A stretch of DNA of 32,043 nucleotides from assembly GCA_032128395.1 (NCBI GenBank), contig JAQBGV010000105.1:1-32043 (forward strand), given 5' to 3'. Origin of the DNA: JAQBGV01 sp032128395 (GTDB lineage Bacteria; Planctomycetota; UBA8108; UBA1146). Made by a program: the position numbers and the translations under genes. This document shows positions 1-6,652 of this stretch, piece by piece. The first letter of the stretch is position 1; every line of letters starts with the position of its first letter. The notes under the pieces are model-generated. The model searched no databases and was not told the DNA's origin. It saw only the letters and a list, made by a program, of their open reading frames with translations.

Positions 1-18
1 GTCCAGATTGCGTTTCAT
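1..18 (-). CDS. 5' end of an unidentified gene leaving the window
   Basis: On the minus strand an ATG at 18-16 is preceded by a near-perfect Shine-Dalgarno (AAGGAG at 29-24, 5 nt before the start) and followed by codons for MKRNLD up to the window edge. Only six residues are visible, so no family can be named. The gene is divergent from the small membrane protein at 123-488, and the shared intergenic stretch 19-66 is clearly AT-richer than its surroundings, as expected for promoters. The start is supported only by the ribosome site and context. Confidence 0.5.
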
Positions 19-31
19 TATTTCTCCTTAG

Positions 32-59
32 TTGCGTTAAACTTCACTTGGGTTAAAAT
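32..59 (+). promoter_or_regulatory. Candidate sigma-70-type promoter in a divergent region
   Basis: TTGCGT (32-37) and TAAAAT (54-59) are separated by 16 nt in one of the few AT-rich stretches of the window. The expected transcription start (about 66-67) coincides with an ATG at 67, so the plus-strand transcript might be leaderless. The near-palindromic TTAA content means a minus-strand promoter for the edge gene may overlap it. Confidence 0.35.
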
Positions 60-122
60 TCTGAGGATGAGGTTCCCCACCAGCTGCACGGTCGGCGCAT
101 CGCGATTCTCTTCGCGGCGCTC

Positions 123-488
123 ATGGTCGCCGGGGCGGTGCTCCTCGGGGTGGTGGTCGACCACTCCATCGACTCGGTGGGAACGGTGTTCGATCGCGGG
201 AGGGTCGCTCCGGAGGAGGTCCAGGGCGATGGAAGTGCTCCGAGTTCGGATGCGGACCCGCACAGGGAAGGCGCATCGCTCGAAGCTGCGCTCGCCCACG
301 ATCACGGAATTCTCGAGGTCGGCTCGCTCGCGCTCCTCGCTGCGCTCTTCATCGCGTCCCTGCTGCGCCAGGGGCCGCGAGGATTCGTCGGCCACGTGAT
401 CTCCCCACCCGAGGGGGGCCACGGGCATACCCATGGCGATGGGCATCGCCCCGATGATCCGGCCGAGGATCCTTGCTGCACCGGTTGA
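123..488 (+). CDS. Small His-rich membrane protein, unknown function
   Basis: The 121-residue product from ATG 123 has a hydrophobic N-terminal segment (MVAGAVLLGVVVD), a polar stretch, a second hydrophobic segment (LEVGSLALLAALFIASLL) and a His/Asp/Cys-rich tail (GGHGHTHGDGHRPDD...CC) that could bind metal. I do not recognise the family. The start is uncertain. In the same frame, upstream codons from 87 read HGRRIAILFAAL and would complete a normal first membrane helix, but no ATG, GTG or TTG lies between the upstream stop (54-56) and 123. The ATG at 67 is one frame off. One extra C in the CCCC run at 75-78 would join it to give MRFPHQLHGRRIAILF, so a frameshift or assembly error is plausible. 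Confidence 0.55.
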   Translation: MVAGAVLLGVVVDHSIDSVGTVFDRGRVAPEEVQGDGSAPSSDADPHREGASLEAALAHDHGILEVGSLALLAALFIASLLRQGPRGFVGHVISPPEGGHGHTHGDGHRPDDPAEDPCCTG

Positions 489-515
489 ATCGGGGCCCCG
501 GGAGGTCGGCTCTGA

Positions 516-544
516 TTGCCCTCAGCCTCCCCGGCCGGTAGCAT
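516..544 (+). promoter_or_regulatory. Candidate promoter of the bacilliredoxin operon
   Basis: TTGCCC (516-521) and TAGCAT (539-544) are spaced by 17 nt, about 100 nt ahead of the first gene of the plus-strand operon. Between promoter and gene lie two adjacent imperfect 20-nt direct repeats (595-614 and 615-634, about 15 of 20 identical, starting GGGGCC). The second includes the purines serving as ribosome site. Assigned by eye only. Confidence 0.3.
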
Positions 545-641
545 GCCGTCGAAACAGGACCAATCGAGGTCCCTTTCCACGGACGGTCGCAAGCGGGGCC
601 CTCAACAGCAGAGAGGGGCCCCCAACAGAAGGATGAGGACC

Positions 642-1076
642 ATGCCTTACCCCGAGGAGATGATCGCGCCGATGCGCGCGGAACTGTCGCAGATCGGTAT
701 TCAGGAGCTCCGCGATGCGGACGAGGCCGACGCCTTTCTCTCCCAGAAGAGCGGCACCACGATGGTCGTGATCAACTCCGTCTGCGGATGCGCCGCCGGC
801 GGTGCGCGCCCCGGGGTGACCCTCGCCCTCCAGCACGAGACCCGGCCGGACCGAGTCGGGACCGTGTTCGCCGGTGCGGACGTCGAAGCGGTCGCCAAGG
901 TACGTGAGTTCCTCGAAGGCATCCCCCCGTCGAGCCCGGCGGTCGCGCTCTTCAAGGATGGCGAGCTGGTCCACTTCGTCCCGCGCCACGCGATCGAAGG
1001 CCGAGACCCGCAGAGTATCGCCTTCGACCTGGTCACCGCCTTCGACGAACATTGCGCGACGAAGACCGAGAGCTAG
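642..1076 (+). CDS. brxA: Bacilliredoxin, BrxA/BrxB family (YphP/YqiW)
   Basis: This 144-residue protein matches the bacilliredoxin family along its length. It begins MPYPEEMIAPMRAEL, carries the hallmark NSVCGCAAG with the redox motif Cys48-Gly49-Cys50, and continues with ARPGV, TVFAGAD and SSPAVALFKDGELVHF, then RHAIEGR. In Bacillus these cytosolic thioredoxin-fold proteins remove bacillithiol from mixed disulfides. Whether this organism makes bacillithiol cannot be seen here, so the thiol partner is open. ATG 642 is preferred over ATG 633 because AAGG at 629-632 is well spaced for it and because family members start MPYPEE. It heads a tight operon with the next three genes (8, -4 and -4 nt junctions). 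Confidence 0.93.
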   Translation: MPYPEEMIAPMRAELSQIGIQELRDADEADAFLSQKSGTTMVVINSVCGCAAGGARPGVTLALQHETRPDRVGTVFAGADVEAVAKVREFLEGIPPSSPAVALFKDGELVHFVPRHAIEGRDPQSIAFDLVTAFDEHCATKTES

Positions 1077-1084
1077 GGAGACGG

Positions 1085-1366
1085 ATGGGAACCTTTCACG
1101 ACGATCTCGGCGACCTGCATGGCATCACGATCGTCGTCGACACGGCGGGGTCACTGACCTATGTCGGGCGGTGCCACGAGGAGAACGATGTCCAGGTGGT
1201 TCTTCACGACGTGGACATCCACGATGCGAACGGGGACGGGCCCACGGTCGATGAGTACCTCTCGCGTGCGGCGAAGTTCGGCGTCTTCGCGAAGCACGGC
1301 ACCCTCGTGATCCCCAGGGCAGAAGTGACCACGATCCGCAGACTCGGAGAACTGGCGCAGGGATGA
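1085..1366 (+). CDS. Conserved-looking small protein, function unknown
   Basis: The 93-residue product starts MGTFHDDLGDLHGITIVVDT, with AGGGAG at 1074-1079 as ribosome site. It is acidic and soluble, without signal peptide or membrane segment. It has alternating beta-type segments (GITIVVDT, LTYVGRC, VQVVLHDVDIH) and ends in KHGTLVIPRAEVTTIRRL, which looks like a small beta-rich fold. I cannot assign a named domain. It lies between bacilliredoxin and the CoA-binding protein, sharing ATGA with the latter, so it is almost certainly translated with them. Start and reading frame are secure; function is unknown. Confidence 0.8.
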   Translation: MGTFHDDLGDLHGITIVVDTAGSLTYVGRCHEENDVQVVLHDVDIHDANGDGPTVDEYLSRAAKFGVFAKHGTLVIPRAEVTTIRRLGELAQG

Positions 1367-1806
1367 ACGACGACTCGCTCGCCGTACGGATCCGGGCGTT
1401 CCTCGCGAGCGACCCGATCGCGGTGGTCGGCGCGTCCCGGAACCCCGCGAAGTACGGGAATATCGTACTCGCCGCTCTCCTCGAAAGCGGACGGCGCGCC
1501 ATCCCAGTGAATCCTCGCGAGGAGGAGATCCTCGGGATCGCCGTGGTCCCGTCGGTGGACGAGCTCCCCGCAGACGTCCGCGCCCTCTCGGTGATCACTC
1601 CACCTCCCGTCACGGAGAAGGTGGTCGTGGCCGCGATCGCGTGCGGGATCGAGAGGATCTGGCTGCAGCCCGGGGCCGAGAGCGCTGCGGCGATCGCCAC
1701 CGCGGAGGGCGCGGGGATCGACGTGATCGCGGAGGGGCCGTGCATTCTCGTCTCCCTCGCTCGAGAGCGGAGCGATTCCGCACGCGAACGGTCGGAGGAG
1801 CGTTGA
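1363..1806 (+). CDS. CoA-binding domain protein (YccU-like)
   Basis: A 147-residue Rossmann-type protein of the CoA_binding_2 family. The nucleotide loop VVGASRNPAKYGN is at residues 21-33, followed by IPVNPREEEILG, the SVDELP segment, and IWLQPGAES near residue 100. The C-terminal GPCILV corresponds to the usual DxCIM(V) ending. Family members are short single-domain proteins of about 140 residues, like this one. They bind CoA in structural work but have no settled physiological role. The start ATG overlaps the preceding stop (ATGA) and its own TGA overlaps the TTG of the aminotransferase, showing translational coupling. An extra Arg/Glu/Ser-rich tail of about 15 residues follows the conserved end. 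Confidence 0.9.
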   Translation: MNDDSLAVRIRAFLASDPIAVVGASRNPAKYGNIVLAALLESGRRAIPVNPREEEILGIAVVPSVDELPADVRALSVITPPPVTEKVVVAAIACGIERIWLQPGAESAAAIATAEGAGIDVIAEGPCILVSLARERSDSARERSEER

Positions 1807-2969
1807 ACCGCTTCATCTCCGATCGGCTTCGCCCCTTCGGGGTGACGATCTTCGCCGAGATGACCGCACTCGCCCGCAAGCACGACGCCGTGAATCTCGC
1901 GCAGGGATTCCCCGACTTCTCCGGCCCAGGTGCCGTGATCGAGTCGGCGAAGAAGGCGCTCGAAGAGGGTGACAACCAGTACAGCCGGAGCGCCGGATCC
2001 CACGAGCTGGTCGAGGCGGTCGCGCGCTTCCACGGCGCTCACTACGGGCTCCACTACGATCCCGAGACCGAAGTCGGAATCACCTGCGGCGCGACCGAGG
2101 GGATCGCCGCTGCGTTCCTCGGGATCCTCGACCCCGGCGACGAGGTGATCCTCCTCGAACCGTTCTACGACTCGTTCCTCGCGATGGCGACCCTCGCGGG
2201 AGCGGTGCCACGCGTCGCCACTCTCTCCCCGCCGGACTTTCGGATCGACCCGAACCGTCTCGCCTCACTCTTCTCCGAGCGGACGAAGCTCCTCGTCGTG
2301 AATTCTCCGCACAACCCGACGGGGCGAGTGTTTTCTCGTGAAGAACTCGGCGTGGTCGCAGAACTTTGCATCCGCCACGATGTCGCGGTGCTCTCGGATG
2401 AAGTGTACGAGCACATCACCTTCACCGATGTCGGTCATGTCCCGCTGGCCAGCCTACCGGGGATGCGGGAGCGCACTCTCACGTTGAGCTCCGCCGGGAA
2501 GACGTTCAGCTTCACGGGGTGGAAGATCGGCTGGTCGACGGGACCCGCGGAGCTGGTTCAGGCCCAGCTCGCAGCGCACCAATTCCTGACCTTCTGCGCA
2601 GCGAGTCCGCTGCAGTCGGCGGTCGCTCGCGCGCTGGATCATCTCCCCCCGGACTATTACGAGGACCTGCGCACCGGGTATCGACGCCGCCGCGACCTGC
2701 TGGTCGAAGCGCTCTCGTCGGCTGGATTTCGCCCGATCGTGCCGGAGGGGACCTACTTCGTACTCGCAGATTTCTCCGAGATTTCGGACCAGTCGGATCG
2801 GGAGTTCGCCCGAACGCTCACGGAGAAACACGGAGTGGCAGCGGTCCCACCTTCGGTCTTCTACTCCGAGCATCCCGAGGAGGCGCGGAGCCTCTTGCGG
2901 TTCGCCTTCTGCAAGGAACGCGCAACGCTCGAAGAGGCGGCGAGGCGGCTGCGGCGCATCCGGAGCTGA
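1803..2969 (+). CDS. PLP-dependent class I/II aminotransferase (kynurenine/methionine aminotransferase type)
   Basis: A 388-residue fold-type I aminotransferase. Visible landmarks are NLAQGFPDF (31-39), NQYSRSAGSHEL, the NSPHNPTGRVF loop (167-177), SDEVYEHITF (198-207) and SSAGKTFSFTGWKIGW, in which Lys233 is the expected Schiff-base lysine. The AQGFPDF start and TGWKIGW pattern match the kynurenine aminotransferase/YbdL branch, which transaminates Met, Kyn or Gln with 2-oxo acids. The exact substrate cannot be read. I use the TTG at 1803, which overlaps the upstream stop as TTGA and has GGAGGAG at 1795-1801. The first in-frame ATG (1860) would remove conserved N-terminal residues. It is the last gene of the operon. 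Confidence 0.93.
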   Translation: MNRFISDRLRPFGVTIFAEMTALARKHDAVNLAQGFPDFSGPGAVIESAKKALEEGDNQYSRSAGSHELVEAVARFHGAHYGLHYDPETEVGITCGATEGIAAAFLGILDPGDEVILLEPFYDSFLAMATLAGAVPRVATLSPPDFRIDPNRLASLFSERTKLLVVNSPHNPTGRVFSREELGVVAELCIRHDVAVLSDEVYEHITFTDVGHVPLASLPGMRERTLTLSSAGKTFSFTGWKIGWSTGPAELVQAQLAAHQFLTFCAASPLQSAVARALDHLPPDYYEDLRTGYRRRRDLLVEALSSAGFRPIVPEGTYFVLADFSEISDQSDREFARTLTEKHGVAAVPPSVFYSEHPEEARSLLRFAFCKERATLEEAARRLRRIRS

Positions 2970-3040
2970 ACCGGGTTGCGAGCGCTCGCGGTCCGTGCAA
3001 ACATTCGTTCCGTCCGAGGAATCCCTCTTTCAACGGACTG

Positions 3041-4153
3041 CTAGGGCTTGTCGGCCATGTTCCCGATCAACAGCCGCGTCATCTGATCGAGATCGAGGAG
3101 CATCGGCACCGCGGGGTCATCGCTGTTCAGGGTCACGTTCGGGATGTGGAGGTTGTCCACCGCCTCGAGCGCGAGCTTGATCCGGCCCCCTTGCGTATCG
3201 AGAGCCTCGTTGCGCAGCTGGTCGCGGAGCGCGTCCGCCTTCTCGATGGCGAGTTTCCCCGTCGCAATCGCGATATCGCGCTCGGCGTCCCCCATCGCGC
3301 GCGTCTCCGAGGAATACACATCGGCGAGAGCGTTGATCTCCGCGATGAGCACCTGAACCTCGGATTTCTTCGATTGGATCCGCTTCTCCCAGTCCTGATT
3401 CCGAACTTTGACCTCTTTTTCGGTCTGCTTCTGGAACTTTGCGATCTCGGTCTGCTGGGTCGCCTGCGCGGTCATCGCGACATCGAGATTCTTCTTCTGG
3501 TTCAGGTACTGCTTCTCCTGCAGTTTCAGCTCGTAGTCGACCGGGAAGTGGACCCGCCGGATGAAGACGTCCAGGGGTTCGACGAAGAAGACTGCGAGCT
3601 CCTCCTTCAGCATCCCAAGGGTCTCCGACTCACGCTTCATCCGCTTGTCCGTCGCTTGATACTCCTCCGAGGTCAACTTCGCCAGCTCCTCCCGCAGCAC
3701 GCCGGTCACCACGGAACGCACTCGGTCTCGGTACGCGTTCTTCAGCGACTCCTCCAGGATTCGGTGACCCTTCTCCGGCATGATGCGGTAGGTGATGGTC
3801 ACGTCGATCGACACCGTGTTGTTGTCCTTGGTGCGGACATCGACCGCCGGCTGCCAATCCTCGACCTCGAGGAGCGTCTCGCGCTTCTGCCTGATCCTCT
3901 CCACCTGCAGAGCGCCCTCTGCAAAGTGGAGGAATTGCGTCTGCGTGGGGAGGAAGTGCCACCGGTGAAGCCCGGTGACCCCCCAGACGAGACCGGTCCC
4001 GTGGTCCTTCGATTCGAACCCTCCCGACCCCCAGAGGGTCTGCTTCACCCCGATCGTCGCCGGAGGGACCCGAACGGTGAGGAACGAGAATCCGACCGAG
4101 GTGAGGGCGAGGAGAGCGACGAACCCGATGAGGATGCGTATCCCCTTCTTCAT
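3041..4153 (-). CDS. SPFH/band-7 membrane protein (second of a pair)
   Basis: A 370-residue protein with an N-terminal membrane anchor (residues 5-25, ILIGFVALLALTSVGFSFL), then an SPFH/prohibitin-like domain starting VRVPPATIGVKQT and including DVRTKDNNTVSIDVTITYRI. A long charged helical, coiled-coil-like stretch (about 200-290, KQYLNQKKNLDVAMTAQATQ) follows, then a C-terminal region ending LLIGNMADKP. This resembles the HflC/stomatin group, which assemble into large membrane rings and often modulate proteases. The start ATG overlaps the stop of the upstream SPFH gene (ATGA), so the two are probably made in fixed ratio and hetero-oligomerise. No FtsH or HflX gene is adjacent, so an HflKC assignment is not justified. 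Confidence 0.85.
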   Translation of the reverse strand: MKKGIRILIGFVALLALTSVGFSFLTVRVPPATIGVKQTLWGSGGFESKDHGTGLVWGVTGLHRWHFLPTQTQFLHFAEGALQVERIRQKRETLLEVEDWQPAVDVRTKDNNTVSIDVTITYRIMPEKGHRILEESLKNAYRDRVRSVVTGVLREELAKLTSEEYQATDKRMKRESETLGMLKEELAVFFVEPLDVFIRRVHFPVDYELKLQEKQYLNQKKNLDVAMTAQATQQTEIAKFQKQTEKEVKVRNQDWEKRIQSKKSEVQVLIAEINALADVYSSETRAMGDAERDIAIATGKLAIEKADALRDQLRNEALDTQGGRIKLALEAVDNLHIPNVTLNSDDPAVPMLLDLDQMTRLLIGNMADKP

Positions 4154-5334
4154 GGCCGGTTCCTTCCCGGTTCGATTCCCACGGCGGCGGGGGTGATCCC
4201 CCCGAGATGTTCGATTCGTATCGGGGAGGGGTCGCGTCGATACGGGATCACTTCGAAGGTGATCGTGGCGAAGAGCTGCGTGAGACGCTCCCGAACGAGG
4301 ATCTCCCCGCGCTTCTCGAGGGCTTGCACCCGGGCGAGGAGCCCCTCCGATTCCTTGCGCGCCTGCTGTTCGAGCGCGCTGGCCTGCTGTGCCATCGCCC
4401 TCTCCTCGGCGAGGCCGCGGTTGCGCTCGGTGATCCGGTACGCGTCCGCGCTCTTCTCCTTCTCGATCTGGTTCCTCTCCGCGTGAATGCGTTCCGACTC
4501 GAGATCTCCGAGAAGGGCTTCGTACTCGGTCGCCTTCTCCCGCTCGACCTCGGCGATCAGGCGCACCCGCTCCTGCGCGAGTTGCTCGAGCTGGATCTTG
4601 AGACGCTCCACCTCCTGGTTGGCGACCTTGCGGTCCTCGATCGCTTTCTCGTAGGCGGGCTCGAACTTCGGCTTCGGAGTGAGGATCTGGATGATCTCGA
4701 TCCCGTGCGGTTCCAGGATCTTGTTCAGTCGCTCGGTGGAGCGATTCGTCGCCTGCCGGTAGTTGCTCGGGTCCGCGACCTCCTCCGCCGAGAAGTTCCC
4801 GAACTCATCGCGGAGGATCGAGCGCGCGGACGCCCGCACCCAGTTTCGCTTGAAGGCATCGCCCATCCCCGAATCGTCGAGCGCGGTCGGCGCCATCGAG
4901 GGGATCAACTGGTACTGGATCTTCATCCGCTCGAACCAGAAGGTCGACCCGTCCTTGGCCCGAACCTTCAGTTCCCGGACGTGGTTGTAGGAGCGGTCGG
5001 TCGGTCCCTCCATGATGAACTCGTTCGGGGACTTGTCGAAGAGGAACACCTGGTTGAACCATGGGATGAAGATCAGGTACCCCGGCTGGACGATCAGTGT
5101 CCGGTTGCCGGTGAGATAGTTCACCTTCACCGCGACCTGCGCGTCGCTGATCTCGACGATCCCGCGCTCGCCGGTGATGAACACCACCACCCCGAACAGA
5201 ACGATCGCCGCGATGATCGCCGCGGGGAGTACTCCCCGAGGCAACTTTGGAAATCGGCGGCGCCCCTTCGGCTCCCCCACTCGTCTCGGCGGCCACCCCT
5301 CGGGCACCGACGAATCTCCCTGTTCATTCGGCAT
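4150..5334 (-). CDS. SPFH/band-7 membrane protein (first of a pair)
   Basis: A 394-residue protein. A basic N-terminal cytosolic stretch (GEPKGRRRFPKLPRG) leads into one membrane helix (about 34-54), followed by an SPFH domain (VAVKVNYLTGNRTLIVQPGYLIFIPW, written here in part). A strongly charged helical region (about 240-350, VERLKIQLEQLAQERVRL) is probably coiled coil. The topology is that of prohibitin/HflK-type proteins. The start has a good GGAGGAACG ribosome site and a perfect 7-bp hairpin at 5349-5369 lies just upstream in the leader. It precedes and overlaps the second SPFH gene by 4 nt, suggesting a hetero-oligomeric complex. The precise role is unknown. Confidence 0.85.
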   Translation of the reverse strand: MPNEQGDSSVPEGWPPRRVGEPKGRRRFPKLPRGVLPAAIIAAIVLFGVVVFITGERGIVEISDAQVAVKVNYLTGNRTLIVQPGYLIFIPWFNQVFLFDKSPNEFIMEGPTDRSYNHVRELKVRAKDGSTFWFERMKIQYQLIPSMAPTALDDSGMGDAFKRNWVRASARSILRDEFGNFSAEEVADPSNYRQATNRSTERLNKILEPHGIEIIQILTPKPKFEPAYEKAIEDRKVANQEVERLKIQLEQLAQERVRLIAEVEREKATEYEALLGDLESERIHAERNQIEKEKSADAYRITERNRGLAEERAMAQQASALEQQARKESEGLLARVQALEKRGEILVRERLTQLFATITFEVIPYRRDPSPIRIEHLGGITPAAVGIEPGRNRP

Positions 5335-5671
5335 CGTTCCTCCGTCCTCCGCCCAGTGTTTGTGGGCGGGACCATTCCCGGGAGGATTCTAGCCCGATCT
5401 CGCCTCGCATCCGTTCCGAAGCTCGGACTCAATCGCTCGATCCCGGAAAGAACTGGTGTGAAGAGCCTCCCTTGCGGGCCGATCCGCCACCGTCCCCGCA
5501 CTGTGCAGGGCGATACGGTACTACTCAGGGGCTCGCGGGCTGACAAAGCAACGCGAGGGCCATCCTCGCCGGGGGAAGTGCGCCGATCAGACCTCGGGGG
5601 GGCCGAACCGCAACGCGGCGGAGATCCTCCCCGCGCTCTCCCAGGTCCCTCCCGAAGAACCCAGGCGGGTT
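5335..5671. other. Intergenic region between SPFH operon and arginase
   Basis: No convincing gene. It should hold the end of the arginase transcript and the promoter of the SPFH operon, both on the minus strand. Two items are visible. One is an inverted repeat CCGCCCA-(7 nt)-TGGGCGG at 5349-5369, 15 nt ahead of the SPFH start. The other is a TAGAAT -10-like element on the minus strand at about 5392-5397, without a recognisable -35 box. Confidence 0.5.
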
Positions 5672-6652
5672 TCAGAGGATTCGCTTCCCCATCGCCGAAG
5701 CGATGAGGTCGACCGCGAGCTGAGCGGTCATGTTCTCCCGGTCGAGCACCGGATTCACCTCGACCATCTCGAACGACCGCAAGAGTCCGGTCTCGGCGAC
5801 CATCTCGAGTGCGAGATGCGCCTCCCGATAAGTCAGCCCGCCCCGCTTCGCGGTTCCCGTGCCGGGTGCGATGCTCGGATCGAGCACATCGATGTCGAAA
5901 CTGACGTGGAGGAAGTCGGTGCCTCGCGTCGCGAGTTCGATCGCCTTCTCGGTCACCTCCGCCATGCCGCGGCGATCGATGTCGCTCATCGTGAAGGTGT
6001 GGATCTGCGACTCGCGCAGGCGTCGCTTCTCCTCGGGATCGAGTTCGCGCAGCCCGATTTGAACGAGCCTTGCCGGTCGAAGCTTCGGTCCGGGGTACCC
6101 GAGCGCGGTCAGTTCAGCGGGGCCCTGCCCGAGGAGGCAAGCGACCGACATCCCGTGGATGTTTCCGCTCGGACTCGACTCAGGGGTGTTGATGTCGGCG
6201 TGCGCATCGAACCAGAGCACTCCGAAATCGGGAGGAGCCTCGCCGGTGCGCTCGTGGAGCACGGTGGAGATTCCGGAGATCGTGCCGATCGCGGTGGAGT
6301 GGTCCCCTCCGATGACGAGCGGGAGCGCTCCGTTTCTCACCGTATCGGCGACCGATTCGCAGAGCTCACGGCAGGCCTTTTCGACGACTCCGAGGAAGCG
6401 AGCGTCGACCCTCCCCATCGACTCGGTCTCGGGGACCTTGACCTCGATGTCCCCGAGGTCGCGAACCGAGAGTCCGACCTTCGTCAGCGATTCTTGGAGT
6501 CGCGCGAGGCGGAGCGCGGCAGGGCCCATCCCGACGCCTCGGCGCCCGGCACCGTGGTCGAGCGCGACCCCCAGAACGTGGACCTCGGAATCTGGCCTCG
6601 GCATCCCTCCCCCTCCTGTGCCCGCCGGCGTTGCCGTGCTCGGTTGGCTCAC
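5672..6652 (-). CDS. rocF: Arginase
   Basis: A 326-residue ureohydrolase with the dinuclear Mn2+ ligands in place: GGDHS (His118), WFDAHADINT (Asp149, His151, Asp153) and SFDIDVLDPS (Asp253, Asp255). The SSPSGNIHGM segment around residues 159-168 is the arginase signature and favours arginase over agmatinase. The predicted reaction is L-arginine to ornithine plus urea in the cytoplasm. The N-terminal 17 residues are Gly/Thr/Pro-rich, and an alternative ATG at residue 17 exists. The first ATG is kept because it overlaps the stop of the upstream thioredoxin-like gene (ATGA), indicating coupling. Why an arginase follows a secreted redox protein is not clear. Confidence 0.94.
   Translation of the reverse strand: MSQPSTATPAGTGGGGMPRPDSEVHVLGVALDHGAGRRGVGMGPAALRLARLQESLTKVGLSVRDLGDIEVKVPETESMGRVDARFLGVVEKACRELCESVADTVRNGALPLVIGGDHSTAIGTISGISTVLHERTGEAPPDFGVLWFDAHADINTPESSPSGNIHGMSVACLLGQGPAELTALGYPGPKLRPARLVQIGLRELDPEEKRRLRESQIHTFTMSDIDRRGMAEVTEKAIELATRGTDFLHVSFDIDVLDPSIAPGTGTAKRGGLTYREAHLALEMVAETGLLRSFEMVEVNPVLDRENMTAQLAVDLIASAMGKRIL

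Noticed and set aside
4009..4186. tRNA T-loop-like GGTTCGAATC and GGTTCGATTCC sequences
   Set aside because: Both lie inside coding sequence of the SPFH genes and no acceptor or anticodon stems can be built around them.
3041..5334. Calling the SPFH pair HflK/HflC
   Set aside because: The topology fits, but no FtsH or HflX neighbour is present and the sequences lack specific HflK or HflC signatures I could identify.
2519..5706. Long plus-strand open frames opposite the SPFH genes
   Set aside because: Their products are Arg/Leu/Asp-rich without motifs. The minus-strand frames give coherent membrane and SPFH features and a 4-nt operon overlap.
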